Shown: positions 24,103 through 37,570 of the stretch, piece after piece | Position numbering within the stretch: position 1 is the stretch's first letter | How the letters are laid out: each line of letters begins with the position of its first letter | From: Loxodes magnus | Lineage: Eukaryota; Ciliophora; Karyorelictea; Loxodida; Loxodidae | Direction: 5' to 3' | DNA length: 64,000 nt | Assembly (NCBI GenBank): GCA_946699065.1 | Contig: CAMPDV010000913.1 | Span: 112,680 to 176,679 of the forward strand | Position numbers and translations under genes: made by a program | The notes under the pieces: model-generated | The model's input: the letters and a program-made list of their open reading frames with translations, nothing else | Database searches by the model: none | Told to the model about the DNA's origin: nothing

Positions 24103-24922
24103 TTTCTTGCTTAGTAATTTTAGCATTTTCCTACTTTTACTTGGCAATCGTTGAATGAAGCAACTTAATTATTTACATTGAATATATTTTTTAATTAAAC
24201 ACTTAACCATTTCCTTAACTTCTAATCTTTATTAAGATTTTATTTATTTTGCTGTAACTATGTATTATTACAATAAAAAGCAATATACTTCAAATGCTTG
24301 ATTTTTAAATCATATTTTCTGTCAAACTTCATTAAAATTATTAAAGCAATAAGAAGAGAAGATACACGAGAAAGGAATTTAAGTTCTTAAGCGATAAATT
24401 TGACATATATCTTTCATACTAACGCTTATATAAAAAAATTAAGTATTCAAATCAATCTACTTCAGAAAAATGCTTAATTTAGATTAATTTCTACTTATTT
24501 TAAATTATTTATTAGCTTAGATTATTAATAAAATATTATCAATAATAAATTGCTTGCTTTTATTTATTTTGGATTTTTAATTTATTTAAGCTTATACTAT
24601 AATAATCTAAAGTTAATTTAATTTAAATTGTAGCTTTAATCTCTTTCTTTATAATATAATAAGTAACTCATCTTCATTTCTAGGATTGAATATTATGTTT
24701 CAATCTCCATTGTCTTTTACCTTTTACCTTTATTTTTCATTATTTAGTTATATTAAAAATCTAAATGAGAGATTATTTTTATATATTTTATAGTTTTCTT
24801 TATCATTTCTTTATTTTACGAAATTTACACATTAAAGTAAAAAACCTAATGGAAATAATTTTCCATTAGTTTATTAAAGGTGATATAAAGTATTTATTAT
24901 GTTTTAGATTCTTTATTAATAG
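24103..24922. other. AT-rich spacer
   Basis: No gene, RNA or repeat recognised. Confidence 0.4.
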
Positions 24923-26060
24923 ATGCTTTAATTAATTAGTTTGCTTGGAGATACTTTCTAAAATTCATATTATAATCAAATTATTCTTCATATTCAAATG
25001 ATTTTATTTCTACTCTATTATAAAATAAACTTCATTTTGCTAACGATTCTTGAAGATGATATTCTAAAATATAAAGATAGAACTTCATATTAGAAATTAT
25101 ATAGTTTTTATTTCCAATTTGGTTATTTTTAGGAAAAATATAATAAGAAAAGCTGTAAATCTTTTCTTTAATCTTTTAGTCAAACAAAAGCGAAATCTAT
25201 TCTATGTAATATTTTTATTAATCCTGCTGCTCTATTGAAATTTAGGTTTTAGATACTAAAGTTAAAATAAATCTTAAAAAATGAAATTTAAATTTTATAA
25301 CTTAATTATTTATTGTTCTAAGTACTAAGCTATTTTAACTATTTCTTAAACCAAAAGATATATATAATCATAAGCTTTTGCTATTTTATATAACCAGGTA
25401 TTTTCCAATATGCATATATTTCTTAACTTTGAGATTATAATTAACTTGAAAAATATAATGATTAGATATGCTTAATTTTACTGCTTTTATGATTTAAAAA
25501 TGAGGTTTAAAAATAAATGTCTCAATTATTACTCTTTTATTAACTCTCTATGGCGTATTTTGCTATTATCCAGATTATTAATTACAAACCAATCAACTAA
25601 TAATTAAAAACCAACGCTTCATTATTATAAGCTAAAGTTCTAAATGTGGTTATTTAATATTTTTACTAAAGAGAAAAAGCTGTAATTATTAGATTGCTAG
25701 ACTTATCTAAATCCAAAGGATAATGTTTATTTATGAATCATTTCTCGTAAATTTAATGTAAAGCCTGTCTAAGCGATCTTCATATCTTTTGAAATATTAA
25801 GAGTAAAATTCTAAATTTTCTATCTTCAAAAGGTGAAGAAAATAAAAACTAATTAATAAATTAAAAGTAAAGGATATTAATGAAATTATAGTTAGTCTAA
25901 TATGAAAAATATAAGAATACAAAATAGTTAATTTTCAATTAACTAAGATAAAATAAACAAATGGATACTCAGATATCTATAATAAATTAATAAATTGCTT
26001 GAAATTCTAAATTTCTGTCTTTTAAATATTTAAATAGACACATAAAATGAGTTATTGGTC
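24923..26060 (+). CDS. Hypothetical protein, possibly membrane-associated
   Basis: One frame from ATG 24923 reads MLQLISLLGDTFQNSYY, an acidic helix (LLTILEDDILKYKDRT), a Leu/Lys/Gln helix with heptad spacing (FQILKLKQILKNEIQILQL), several hydrophobic spans, and a Cys pair with nearby His (CLFMNHFSQIQCKACLSDLH) near 25740. A competing frame starting LDSLLIDAL also looks plausible, so the register is uncertain. The end is not fixed; TGA near 26045 is the best candidate. Confidence 0.3.
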
Positions 26061-26335
26061 TAGTTTATTAACTTGTATAATGATAATTAATATTTTAGCT
26101 TTTAAGTTATATATTAAAGATTATAATTAGAGAGGCTTATTATTTATATTAGTTGGATATTTATGATTCTAAGCTCATTAAAGAAAAATTAAGCATTTTT
26201 TTCTTTTTTTTTAACTTTTATATCTATTAATTTAAATTTATCTTCTACTCACAAATTTGAGAAGATTCAAGCAATAAACTCAACTTCTAACAGCAAGGTA
26301 TATTTATTAATAAAAGAAAAGAAGAAATAGGAAAT

Positions 26336-26760
26336 ATGAAGAGATAAAAGAGAATAATGAAAAGGAAACCAAAAGGAATATATTTCTTTGGAATTATTTT
26401 GTTTTTGATATTTTCATAAATATATATAAAACTATAAAATCATCTCAAAACTAGAAATATTGTCTCTTTATTAGATGAGAGTTTCTAGCAAGAATGAGAT
26501 AATTATCATTAGTTTAATAGACATAATCAATATCATATGTTTTAATTTCAATTATCACTTTCAAAGTTTTATTTAAAAATTTAAGAAAATTAAAAATGTT
26601 TGAAGTAGCAAAACATCCAAATTTTTTTAGAATAATTTAATTTAGAATAGTATTCTTTAATACTCAAAATAGCAAAATCTTAAAAAAGAATTTTGCCAGG
26701 ATTTAAATAAAGATAAAAACAGCTAATAGTATTTAGAAGAAATAACTAATATATGATATT
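26336..26760 (+). CDS. Small membrane-anchored protein
   Basis: From ATG 26336: a basic start (MKRQKRIMKRKPKG), one strong hydrophobic segment (IYFFGIILFLIFSQIYI) and a polar, Asp/Glu/His/Gln-rich part (LLDESFQQEWDNYHQFNR). That is the layout of a single-pass type II membrane protein. The C-terminal boundary is unclear. No family is recognised. Confidence 0.35.
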
Positions 26761-27957
26761 ATGGAGCTAGAATATAACAAGAAATAAATATATTTTTACT
26801 TATAAAGTAAATTAAGTTACTAACTAAAAATTTGAGAAAAATATTAAAGTTAGTAAAGAAATTAAAAAATAAATCAAAAATTAAAAAAAATTAATACGAA
26901 ATTTATCATAAAAAATATAACTAAATAAATCAAGAAAATTAGAATAATAGAAAAGAACAAAGCGATTTTAAATAAATTTTAATGATAAAAAACAACTATA
27001 AAAAAGATTGTTATTGAAAAATTCAGATTTCGCTCAATAAAATATTAAAAATTAATAAAAACTAAAAATGTAAAAAAAATGTTAAAATTTAGCCTAAAAA
27101 TAAAATATTTTATTTATTAAAAAATAAAATTTAACGATAAATAACTAAAAATTAAGACAATAAAAACATTTTTGCTATAAATTGTCAACTTGATAAAAAT
27201 ATAAAGTATATTTAAAGCGAAATTTTAAAATTAAAGTAACAATTTGTCTTAAAATTATAATAATAGTTTCATTTTAATTTAAAATAAATAAAAACGCTGA
27301 TAATTATTTTTTTAAAAGTAAAATTAGTAATAAAAAAATTAAAGCAATTAAATAGATTGAAATAAAATTTTTTAAGCAAACATAAAAAATGAAAGAATAA
27401 TATTTTAAAGTTGAGAAATCGAAACATTTAAAATTAAACAAAGAATTACAACGATTACTAAAATTTGCAAAAAAGGCATATAAACATTTTCATTTTTTTA
27501 TGAAATACAAAATTAAATTTTTAAATTTTTATTTTTAAATTTCACTAGTCAAATATTTTATTATATTTAAAATTTTAATTTTTTAAATACTTAAATTTTA
27601 TTTTTTATTTATAAATTTCTTATTTTTAAACTTAAATTTTCCAATTAAATAATTTTTAAGTTTAATTTTATTATATAATTCTGCTTATAAATAATACTTA
27701 ATGATTAATTTTGATTTTTAAATTATGATCTTCAACTTTAATTAAATTATTTTTTATTTTAAATTTCATTCTATTTTGAAGTCAATTTTTATAATTAGAG
27801 AAAATCAAATAAATTTTAAAAGCTTTATGTAATTTAAATAATTTGGTTTTAACATTTTAGCGTTAAATATTTTTATTTTTATTTTATAAATTTTTTTTTC
27901 TTTTTTTAGCTTTTTTTTTTTAATAATTACTATTCAATTTATTTAAATAGGGAGGAG
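26761..27957. other. Extremely AT-rich spacer
   Basis: Mostly A and T runs, nothing supported. The T-rich end leads directly into the SINE-like element at 27958. Similar very AT-rich stretches flank elements at 38286-39524 and 46999-48088. Confidence 0.45.
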
Positions 27958-28265
27958 AAATTCTCTCACTATGATTGAAAGAAACTCAGTAACTAGGAAA
28001 TACTCTATGTGAAGACATGAACAAGTATCTTGGTTTTTTTAACCAAGTATGTCAAGACCGAGGCATCAAGTAACAATAAGTTGAGCGATGCCTGAAATTA
28101 AGGTTTCTTTAGAGAAGCACTCCTTACACTGGCCCTATAGGAGAAAAGAATTTCCAAGGGATGTTAGCACAGGGAAGAATGAATCGTAATACCCTTTTAA
28201 ACTTTAAAAGACTTTAATTAAAAAGCTGTGCGCTATCATAGTGCTACGCGCTCTAAAATCTTAGT
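27958..28265 (+). repeat. SINE-like element, body type b
   Basis: GC-richer body beginning AGGGAGGAGAAATT, containing GGATGTTAGCACAGGG, and closing with AAAAGCTGTGCGC...GCTACGCGCTCTA and an AT-rich tail. Its mate is the inverted element at 37941-38285, which shares GGATGTTAGCAC and an AGGGAGGAG-like start. Confidence 0.65.
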
Positions 28266-28936
28266 TTTTTTAATTAAAATTAATTGCTTTTAACAATCAA
28301 AGAAAAGAAGGAAAATATTTTTAATTTGATTATTTTATACCTTAGATAGGTTTATGTTTAAATCAAAAACTTTGAAGGGAACAAATTTTGAAGATTATAG
28401 ACACTAGTAGAGTTGCAAAATTAATTATAATGGAATATGCATTCATTACTCATGGTGGTCCATGTTTACAGAAACAAATTATCAGAATATCTCCTAAACG
28501 TCCATTAAAAATCCAAGAGTAAGCAATTTATCCTTAGTTTAATTGACCCTAAAGCATGACAAATAATAGTTTTAATTATAAAGTATTTTTATATTTAATT
28601 TTTACCTTAATTTATGATTTTTATATTAAATCAATATTATATTGAAATAATATTTATAGTATTACATTAAAAAAATTATTTTGATATTAATTTTAAATTA
28701 TTATTTATTAAAAAAGTGTTGCTATACTAGGTAGAATATTTTATAATGTATTTAATACAATTTTTTTTTCTACAAAGAATAATTATTATAGCCTACTTAA
28801 AATCAATTTTACTATATTATCTTTATAAAATTTTTCTATCAGTAAAAAATTTATTTTAATTAATTCAATCAAATTTTTTATACTATATACATAATTTTAC
28901 GTAAAAATAATAAAGTTTATCTTTTTTAATTTGATT
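28266..28936. other. AT-rich spacer
   Basis: A short GC-richer patch at 28380-28560 (TGGTGGTCCATGTTTACAG) is unexplained; otherwise nothing recognised. Confidence 0.35.
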
Positions 28937-29440
28937 AATAAATAAATAAATTTGATTATAGAGCGCGTAGCACTCTCATTGGTGCGCAGCTCTTTAAAAA
29001 ATGTTTCATACTGACAAGAATGTTTGTTACTGATAAAATTATCAGATACTGATAAACCTTGTTCAATACTGGTATAATTATTCAGTGCTGATAAAAATGT
29101 TCAATACTGATATAATTTAAGAATACTCGTAATCTTATCTCTTGTTGGAGGTCCAAGGACATGGCAGGATTGTGTCTCATTGCATCACCAAAGCAGAGGA
29201 CGACATTTTTCAATTATAGGTACTTAAATTCCCCACTTCTGATGAAGCTCGCAATATTATTTCTTTTTCGTTCCAGAATTAAATCTAAATTAAGCCAGTG
29301 CCGAAGGTCTAAGAATCTTATGTCTAAAGGCTAAACCAAAGCAGAGGAAGACATAAAGTCGATTATGGGTACTTAACTTCCCCAACCTCTGATGAAGATG
29401 ACCTTCTTGTTCGCTTTCGAACAACTATGGCGGTTTTAAA
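28937..29440 (-). repeat. SINE-like element, body type c, copy 1 (about 500 bp)
   Basis: Read on the minus strand it starts TTTAAAACCGCCATAG, carries two related blocks around CTTCATCAGAGG, GGGAA and GTACCCATAAT, then a run of GATAATTTTATCAGTA-like short repeats, and ends in the shared hairpin and ATTT tail. It matches 56330-56828 almost end to end. Confidence 0.85.
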
Positions 29441-29534
29441 AAATATTTAATAAAAACTATAAAATATTTATATAAATATATATCCAATTGAGCAAAGTAA
29501 ACTATTTAAGTAAATTTAGTGTATATATTTATAA

Positions 29535-29607
29535 GGGGATCTAGCTCAAATGGTAGAGCGCTCGCTTAGCATGCGAGAGGCATTGGGATCGATACCCAAG
29601 TTCTCCA
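29535..29607 (+). tRNA. tRNA-Ala (anticodon AGC)
   Basis: A complete cloverleaf with D arm TAGCTCAAATGGTAGAG, anticodon stem CTCGC/GCGAG around TTAGCAT (AGC), T arm TTGGGATCGATACCCAA and discriminator A. The acceptor has one U-U mismatch. TTTTT follows at once. Confidence 0.93.
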
Positions 29608-30199
29608 TTTTTAAGCTAAAACTTTAAAATTATTTAATTTATTCTTTATTATTACTTTTTTCAAAGGTTTGCAGCACCTTAAATAATTGTAAAATAGCAA
29701 CAGCATATAAGATAAATTTAGCTAGATATTAATAAACTTTTTACACACTTTAAATTTAATTATTTTAATTTTAGTTGTTATATACATTTTAAAAACATCA
29801 TCTAAAATCATTATTCAGAAACTACCTCCTACAAGTATAATTTTAAGTTTATATTATTTGATATGTATTTAAATTATTTTAGGCTTCTTAGAAAGGGGTT
29901 AATTATTCCGACTCAAGTATTATGGCACATATATATTGATAATTGCAAGTCTATTACCAAGATTCGATATATGATTCTTTTACTTATCAGTTCCTATATT
30001 TAATTAGTTTTAGATAATCAAATTTCTTGAGCTTCATTCTTGATTCTTTCTATTTAGTATCATCTTTCAAATTAGAGTCTCTTACTTAGTCTTTTTCAAA
30101 ACCGAACTACTCTAATGTTTGTGATTATGCTATCTCACACTTAATTTCGGTATTTATTTTAGCAATTTTTATAATTTTAGTTGAGTTGTAATATTTTCT
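29608..30199. other. AT-rich spacer, possibly LINE 3' end
   Basis: It follows the 3' end of the minus-strand LINE copy and may hold its C-terminal part or tail, but I could not recognise motifs. Confidence 0.3.
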
Positions 30200-31440
30200 G
30201 GATTAATGGCTTTTGATAATAAAAGGTACATAGTGATTCTACCATAAAGTCATTTTATTCATTTTATTGTATTTAAAGCTGTTTATTTTATATTTCAGAA
30301 TGCTTTTAGCTATTTTTCTGTTGGAAACAGACAGTCATCTATACCTGAAGAATTTTGAATATAATAGCTGATTAAGTTATTCTTAATCAGAGAAAGCAAT
30401 TAGAATAAATCCAGTTGGTAATATCTTTACTTAATCTATATGTTATCCAAACTCTCTCTGTATGTATATGAAGAGTTCTATTACTGTGCCATATTATTTA
30501 AATTAAGTTATGCTTGGATTGTAATTTTTTAAATATCTCCCTATATAAAATTTAGAAAATTATTCCTAATTATTAGATAAAGTACCAATAACATTATTTT
30601 TATAATTATCAGTTATGAATTTTTAATACTTCTATAACAACACCAATAGTCCATTTCTCGCTAGTGAACTGTTATTGAAATTATTATATTCGATTCCAAT
30701 ACTATTTCCTTTACTTTCTATGTCTCTGATAACAATATCATAATATAGCAACGCTAGCATAGGCCCATGTGAGCTTCCTTACATTGATCCATTGTTGTAC
30801 TCAAGTTTTTTAGAATAGCTTCCATCTATGAGAAATTAAAATCTTAGATTTAGCAGAAAGATTCAAATACTAGTATCAATCCTAAAGCTAATTAAAAATG
30901 TTTCAGCTAATCATAAATCAACCTTCTTTCTATCGAACCAAACATTTTCTCCTCACCAATAAAAGTTGCTAATAGTTAAGTTTTTCATTAGTCTTATTGA
31001 AATGATAATCTCATCAGGTATTCTCTCAGTCTAAACATATTATTTAGAAAAAAAAGAAGTATTATAGAAAGCCAATTTCCTGCTTATTTCAAAATTCTCC
31101 CTTGATTCCATTTGGGCCTGCTGCTTTACAATTAGATATTTCTAAAATTTTTTCGAAGTGAAAAATTAGAAGCCTAATAAATATGATAATGGCTAGCTAA
31201 TAAGCTCTTAATCATTTTATTTGTTTGATTTATTCTTTGGCTGCTAAAATCAATCTATTGCTTTGTCAAGTTTAAATGTTCATTAATCACTAAATTTTCT
31301 CATGATTATGTCCTAAAAAAGGATAGTTATAAGAGATCATTGAAATCTCCAATTATAATATGTGAGTTATTTGGGAATTGATTAAGTAATAAATTAATAT
31401 AAGCATCTTTAAATGATTGGACATAGTCACCAGTGAAAAA
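30200..31440 (-). mobile_element. LINE ORF2 copy B, decayed
   Basis: The minus strand encodes the endonuclease motif IIIGDFNDLL near 31340, then the reverse-transcriptase entry motif KAAGPNGIKGEF near 31110, then IDGSYSKKLEYNNGSMQGSS and LALLYYDIVIRDIE near 30750, matching copy A (IDGYLTRTIKYNNGVLQGSS, LAILYYDIVIRYLE). The catalytic FADD/YADD box is not readable, so this copy is dead. Its 5' edge at 31440 abuts an ORF1 fragment in the opposite orientation. Confidence 0.7.
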
Positions 31441-31449
31441 TTATTAGCT

Positions 31450-31725
31450 GTGAGTATTTATTCAAAGTGGTGCTAGATCTTCAGGAAGAGGTGAAAATAC
31501 TAAAGAAGGACAAAAAAAAATTAGAAGAGATTTTATACAATCAAGTATATCTTGATTCAAGACTTATGTCCCAGAAAAGAGATTTAATTGCTTTCTGAAA
31601 CATTTCATAAGATCAAAATATCAATCTTAAAGCTAGCAATAGAAACAGACAGAAATTGGAAGTAGAGTAGTGAAAATAGAAGAAAGCTAGTAAGATTTAC
31701 AACTTCAAATGAAGATAAGAAAGAT
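31450..31725 (+). pseudogene. Gag-like ORF1 fragment
   Basis: KVVLDLQEEVKILKKDKKKLEE and then LMSQKRDLIAFWNISQ match the coiled-coil part of the ORF1 proteins at 18490-19394 and 44685-45575. The N-terminus and the zinc knuckle are missing. It is head to head with LINE copy B and upstream of copy A. Confidence 0.65.
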
Positions 31726-32102
31726 TTTAAGAGTAGTTTAGAAGTCATTCATTAGTTCCTAAAAAATCCAATTAATCTTCAATAATCATTTAAAATTCTT
31801 CGACATAAACTAGCTCGTATGAATTCTTGTATATGTCTTAATCTAGTTTATAGGATGTTTTAGAAGAACTTGAGCTATATAAAAATAATTATCTAAATTT
31901 GATTACATTTAGTAATTATATTACGAAATCTCTTAGTAAAAGAAGACTATTGGGTTTGAATTATCGGAAACTAAAGCCCAAAACCAATAGTTGATAATTT
32001 AAAATTAATGACTTATAAATAAAGACTAATAACTATAAAAACAGCTAATAACTTTAAATAATCAGCTAAAAATATAAAATTAGTAGAGTTTGAAATAAAA
32101 CA

Positions 32103-33100
32103 TGGAGTTTCAAGAAGAATATAATAGAAAGATATGGAATTCCAAATATTACTATCTTAAAAGCATAATGAAATTTAACACTTAAAAAGTTGTAATATAT
32201 AATAACTACTAACCATAGAAAAATGTAGTATAGACATATAAAAACAATATTATCTCAAACTTTAATAAACAGCAGAAAATTCTACTTAAACAGAATTATT
32301 AAGCTAAAATAAATAAATTTAGACAGATTAAAACCTTTAAATAAAATGCAATGTAGAAAATAAAATTATCTAAACAATTAATTTATAATAAGATTAAGAA
32401 ATTTAAGTTTAATGATAACATTAAGAAGTTTAAGTTAACACTGAAAAATTGGAATAAAGTTAAAAATTTTGTTAAACAAACTTTATAGATATAAATCACT
32501 AAAAACTACAATAAACATATCATTAACTTAATATGGAATTTATTTTAAATATCTAGAATAACTTAGAAAACTAGAAGAAATTATATTAAGAAAATAAGAA
32601 ATTAACATCTAGTACAATAAAAATTGAATAATAAAATCAATTTTGCTAGACAAATTTGCTTGATGAGAATTATATAAAATTCCAGTAATTCTTTCATTAG
32701 CTAAATATGAACTTAATTTGTAACAATTAAAAGTTTGAGTAAAACTTAAGAAAATAGTAAGAAATTAATGAATAATTAATGAAAGAATTATTTAATCTAA
32801 AAGCAAAGCCTTGATAAAAGGATTAAATGAGCTAAACAAGCATTAATTATATTGAAAACTAGAATCGCACTGTTATCAAATAATAAAATCTTTCAAAAGA
32901 AAACATGAAGAAGATGGAATTTAATATCCTCCAGCTAAACGCACTATTAAATGAAAAAAGGAAAGAGAAAGTGAAAAGATAATACGATTATAAAATTTTC
33001 AATCTCCTCAACTATAAAACTTTATCAGACAAGGTTCGTGAAGGAGGAACTAATATTAAATGAGCAATGTTCAAGGAAGGTATATAACAATTAATAAAGA
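32103..33100 (+). CDS. Basic Lys/Asn/Gln-rich frame upstream of LINE ORF2
   Basis: A long frame from ATG 32103 reads MEFQEEYNRKIWNSKYYY and continues very basic to about 32990. A shifted frame near 32905 reads MKKMEFNILQLNALLNEKRKE, which would suit the start of an endonuclease ORF2. It could be an extra LINE ORF or chance. No domain is seen. Confidence 0.3.
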
Positions 33101-33319
33101 ATTAACTCAAGGAACTATAGATAGTACCTAAAATGTTATTAAAATAGACAATAAACTACTAGAATCTTATTCGATTTAAGTAATTTACATTTTGATCTAA
33201 TATTTCCACCAGCACCCTGAGTATAAAAAAGAAATGGTACATATTTAAAGAGATTCATAGGGGACTAAATATATTTGCATATATTAGGGAGGGCTCCCTG
33301 GTGGAGCGCAAGAATCTAA

Positions 33320-36300
33320 GAAAAGAAAAATAGGACATGTAAATATAAGCTCAATAGCTAGTAAACAAACGGCATTATAATAATTCATCCTTGATAATGA
33401 ATTTGATATTTTTCAATAAACGAAACATGAACGTAATAAACATATTGCCCAATTGTTATAGAACAATATCGTACCTATTACTAAAACGCAAATAAACGTA
33501 CAGGTGGAGTATGTCTATTAGTAAAAAAGTAACTTGATTCTTGTTAAAATGAATTAGATTTCTCAAATCTTCCTGGACATTTTATAAGCGTGAGAGTTGG
33601 AAATTTAATAATAGCATCATGCTATTTGCCTACAAACGAAAAATCAAATATTTATAAGGACATTGCATATGAATACCTTAATAGTATCATAAATAATAGT
33701 GACCAAAACCCTATATCCTTTGTGGCAACTTTAATGCCTTAATTCCTAACTACGGTAATAATTAATCACAAATCAATAATAATACTTAAAGATTACTAGA
33801 CTTTATAGAAGCAAATGAATTAATAATTTTAAATGATAATGAGTCCAACACATTTATTCATAGAGCGAATAATTAATGCTATTGCAATGACTACTTCTTG
33901 GCAACTTAACATTTAAATTCTGATGATTTCGTTGACTATAGAGTTATCCAAGATTCGGGTTTGCATACTGATCATTTTCCATTAAGTATTACATTAAATT
34001 ATAATTTAAAAAGAAGTGAATAAGATTAACAATAACGATTACTCTTTAAAATTTCTAAACTATAGGATTTGGAAACGAGAAGCTATTATTAAAATCTATT
34101 TTTGGGATAATTTTATCAATTCTAGTAACTTGGTTAAAACGATGTTGAAAATTAGTACTAATTCATCTGCGATCTTATTACTTATAATGCTGAGATTGCG
34201 CTTGGATCTTAAAATCAAAGGAAAAACTATTATCAATTGCCAAGTTACTTAGCTACGATATTTGTTCAAGTAAAAAAGGATAATATTACATATTAGAACG
34301 CATTAACTTTGTATGGACATCATAATTAAGAAGTTACCAAACTTTACTAGCTTAAAATTTAATCTTATAAGAGTTATCTTCACAAATTTTGGAAATGAAA
34401 AAATAAAAAGCTAAGGAAAAACACAAAGATCTTAACAAAAATGCTTAAATAATGTTTAAACATGCTAAAAATCTAATAAACCCTAAAATTCGTAATTAGA
34501 TGAATTTTAACTTTAACTAACAATAGCAATTTATTGAAAATTGGGAAACTAACGTTTTTGATAAACATTTGAAAATAAGTAAGATAGAATTTTACTTCTC
34601 AAATAGAAAAATAGAGGGAATATTTAGAAATAAATCTTTTATCTTAAATTAGGAATTAAGTCATTTATAAAATATGCCTCTTTTTACATGATTTGAAATT
34701 AAAAAAATTATATCTTAGCTTGCAAATAATAAAGCTACAGGTAATGATGGTCTAATAGCTGAACTTATTAAATATGGAGGTTAAGATTTGCATCGAATTA
34801 TTGCAAGTTTCATTAATAACATGCTTAGAACATTTAAAATACCTAATGCAATGAAAAAAATAAACATTCTTCCGATTTTCAAAAAAGGAAGCAAAAGTAG
34901 TTGATGTAGTTGACGACCTATAGTTTTATTGAACTGTCTACTTAAAATTTATGATAAAGCACTAACATAACAACTTCATAATTATATTTATGAACGAAAC
35001 ATTTTACATCCAGCCTAATTTGGATTTATTCGTAAATGCTCCACTACTTAGCAAATTTGAACTATTTAGTAAATTATAGACATGCATCGTAGATGATCCC
35101 ATAAAAATTAATTAATTGCTACTTTAATAGATGTAGAAAAAATGTTTGATAGCATATCTAGGAAATTACTTTTTGATCATCTTAGAAGATTTAGGCTACC
35201 TTTGGACCTAATACTGGCACTAGAATCTTTTTACGATAATGTTGATGCTAAGTTTATAATTGATGGATATCTTACAAGAACAATTAAATATAACAATGGA
35301 GTATTATAAGGAAGTAGCCATGCACCTGTACTTGCAATTTTATATTATGATATTGTTATAAGATATTTAGAAGATAATCAGAAGAAATTAGGATTTCAAA
35401 TATTATCTAAAACTTTCGTAGTAGGAGCCTTCGCTGACGACTTAATCCAATTGTCTTCTTCCTAGAAAAATGCCTAAAAATTATTACAAGCTACATCTAC
35501 AGTTTTTGATTGAGTAAAGCTTACAATAAATGTAGCCAAATGTGAAGTAATAGAATTCTTGAAAAAAATCAATGAAAAGAAAGCTAAACTTCTATTAATA
35601 TAAAGCTCAATGGGATTCCAATTGCTTAAAAAGATGAAGTTACCTATTTAGGATATTAATTAGGAATAAAGCAAAATTACAAATTACATTGTACAGCAGT
35701 AGCTACCAAAGACAGAATAGCTATTTAAAAAGCTACTGCAATACTTTCTAAATATGGATTAGTATCCCTTCTCAGCTTCAAAACTCTTTGTAGAACTTTT
35801 ATTTTGCCTAAGGTTGAATATGGAAGTGATATTACTCCGTGAGCTACTATTTCTGGAATTAAAGGAATAAAAAACAAGATAACAAAATCGTAAAGACTTA
35901 TCTCAAGATAGGCGTTTAGATCTTAAGAATCCACATTCAATGAGTCATGCTTTATTGACCTAAACTGGCTTCCTTTTACACATATAGCAACTAAAAATTT
36001 AATGCACTTTTATTAAAAATTAATGTAATATAGCAAAGAAAATCCCAACTTAGATACTGCTTTCCTATTAGAAAAATTCATTAAATTTAATTTACCATAC
36101 TAGAAACATATAAAGAAATGTATCGATTTGTATAATTTTGACATGTCACATGTTTAGAGTAAGATGGATTTTTATAAGCTCACAGAATAAAAAATAAAAC
36201 ATAAATTCTTAATGGAATGTCTCTCTAGGAATACACTTATGCCAACAGCAAAAAGAATTATAGACTAAATAGAAAATAATTAAAGTGTATTTCCTGAAAT

Positions 36301-36771
36301 TACTTATATCAAATATAATAAACATTATATTAGAGAGACTATTTCTATCTATAAACTGAGGACTTTTCTTATAATTTTCAATAAGAACTTAGTAATCGCC
36401 ACATTAACGTTAGATATAGCATTATTTGCTTATGTGGCTAAGACTTTGATGAAACTGATCATATTTTTGATTGCTAATACTATGCAAACATTATTGAGGA
36501 ACTTGAAAGTCATAAAGCTTTTAAAGAAAAAGACAAGAAGAAACTAATTCTTTATGACTAAAACTATATAAACAAACATTTTTCAAAAAATCAAATTCCT
36601 AAAATAGACAAATTAATCAAAAATTTTCATTCTAAATTACTAAAAAAGCGTATTGAAATGTTTGAACTACAAGATGAGCTTTTAGAAGAGTTTCAAGAAG
36701 GAAAAAAAGACAAATTTCATCAAGACAATAAATAAAAATATATGATAGAGAAAGAACAAGAAGAAGCTTGA
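33320..36771 (+). mobile_element. LINE copy A: endonuclease, reverse transcriptase, C-terminal zinc motif
   Basis: The apurinic-type endonuclease is seen as VNISSIASKQ, FDIFQQTKHERN, GGVCLLVKKQLDS, CGNFNALIPNYGNN and HTDHFPLSITL (33340-34010), with frame shifts between motifs. The reverse transcriptase follows: NNKATGNDGLIAELIKYG, RPIVLLNCLLKIYDK, PAQFGFIRKCSTTQQI, ATLIDVEKMFDS, NNGVLQGSSHAPVLAILYYD and the catalytic AFADDLIQL (34690-35460). A C-terminal Cys-x-Cys/His/Cys motif (ICLCGQDFDETDHIFDC) lies near 36425, and the frame ends at TGA 36769-36771. At least seven TGA codons in the transcriptase sit at Trp positions, for example SSWCSWRP. About three to four single-base frame shifts suggest recent decay or assembly errors. 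Confidence 0.85.
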
Positions 36772-37284
36772 TTGACATTTACAAACTTTTATCTTTCAAC
36801 ATATTTGTAATATTTATAGTCTAAGCTATATTTATTGAAACTATGTCTCAATATTCTTAAATATTGAAACTATTATATTTTAATTAATTAATATCTTTGT
36901 AATAGAAAATTTTATAAAATTGAATTTTTTTTTCAGTTTTTATAATATAATATTAGTATTTTTTTGCTTTAATTGATTTTTTTATATTTATTTGAGTATA
37001 GCTGACATATTTAGTATAATTTGGAAATATGTTTTAACTTAATTTATGTATAATGTTTTTTAATAATTTTCTTTTCTTTTGTAATTTTTTTAGTGTTTTC
37101 TTATGCTTTTTTTTATTGCTCTTATAGTTTCTCTGATTTATTTAAGTGCCTTTTTTACTATTTCTATTTATAATTGAATTTAAAATTATTCATATAGCTT
37201 ATTTCTATTACTTTATAAGGATATTTAAATCTTAAAATGATTATGATTAAAAATTAAAGCTTTTTTGTTTTTACTCATAATTGA
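36772..37284. other. AT-rich, LINE 3' region
   Basis: Probably the 3' untranslated region of LINE copy A and spacer. It does not carry the hairpin tail of the SINE-like elements. Confidence 0.35.
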
Positions 37285-37570
37285 AAAGATGGTGGGAGCT
37301 GAGAATGACCTTCGTGAAAACACTTTCTGGTTTTATGGCTAGGAACAAGTTCCTTTCCTATTGCTGAGAAAGTCCCTGGTCAGAGTCATTTTCTGAAGGG
37401 AACACTATATTTGAGATTATCCGCTCTTGGTAGGGGCTTGAAGCCTGGCTGCTCATAGCGATGGAGCTCCCTAGCAGCTGTGTCTGGAGCACAACAGGAT
37501 ATCCCAGTTATTCCATAAAAAGAGAGCGTCGGGTCGTGCAATCGGAAAGGAGTTTCCGGTCCAAAAACTT
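37285..37570 (+). repeat. Short interspersed repeat, family 1, copy 3
   Basis: Begins AAAAGATGGTGGGAGCTGAG and matches 16391-16685 along its length, including GAGAAAGTCCCTGG and GGGTCG near the 3' end. Confidence 0.75.
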
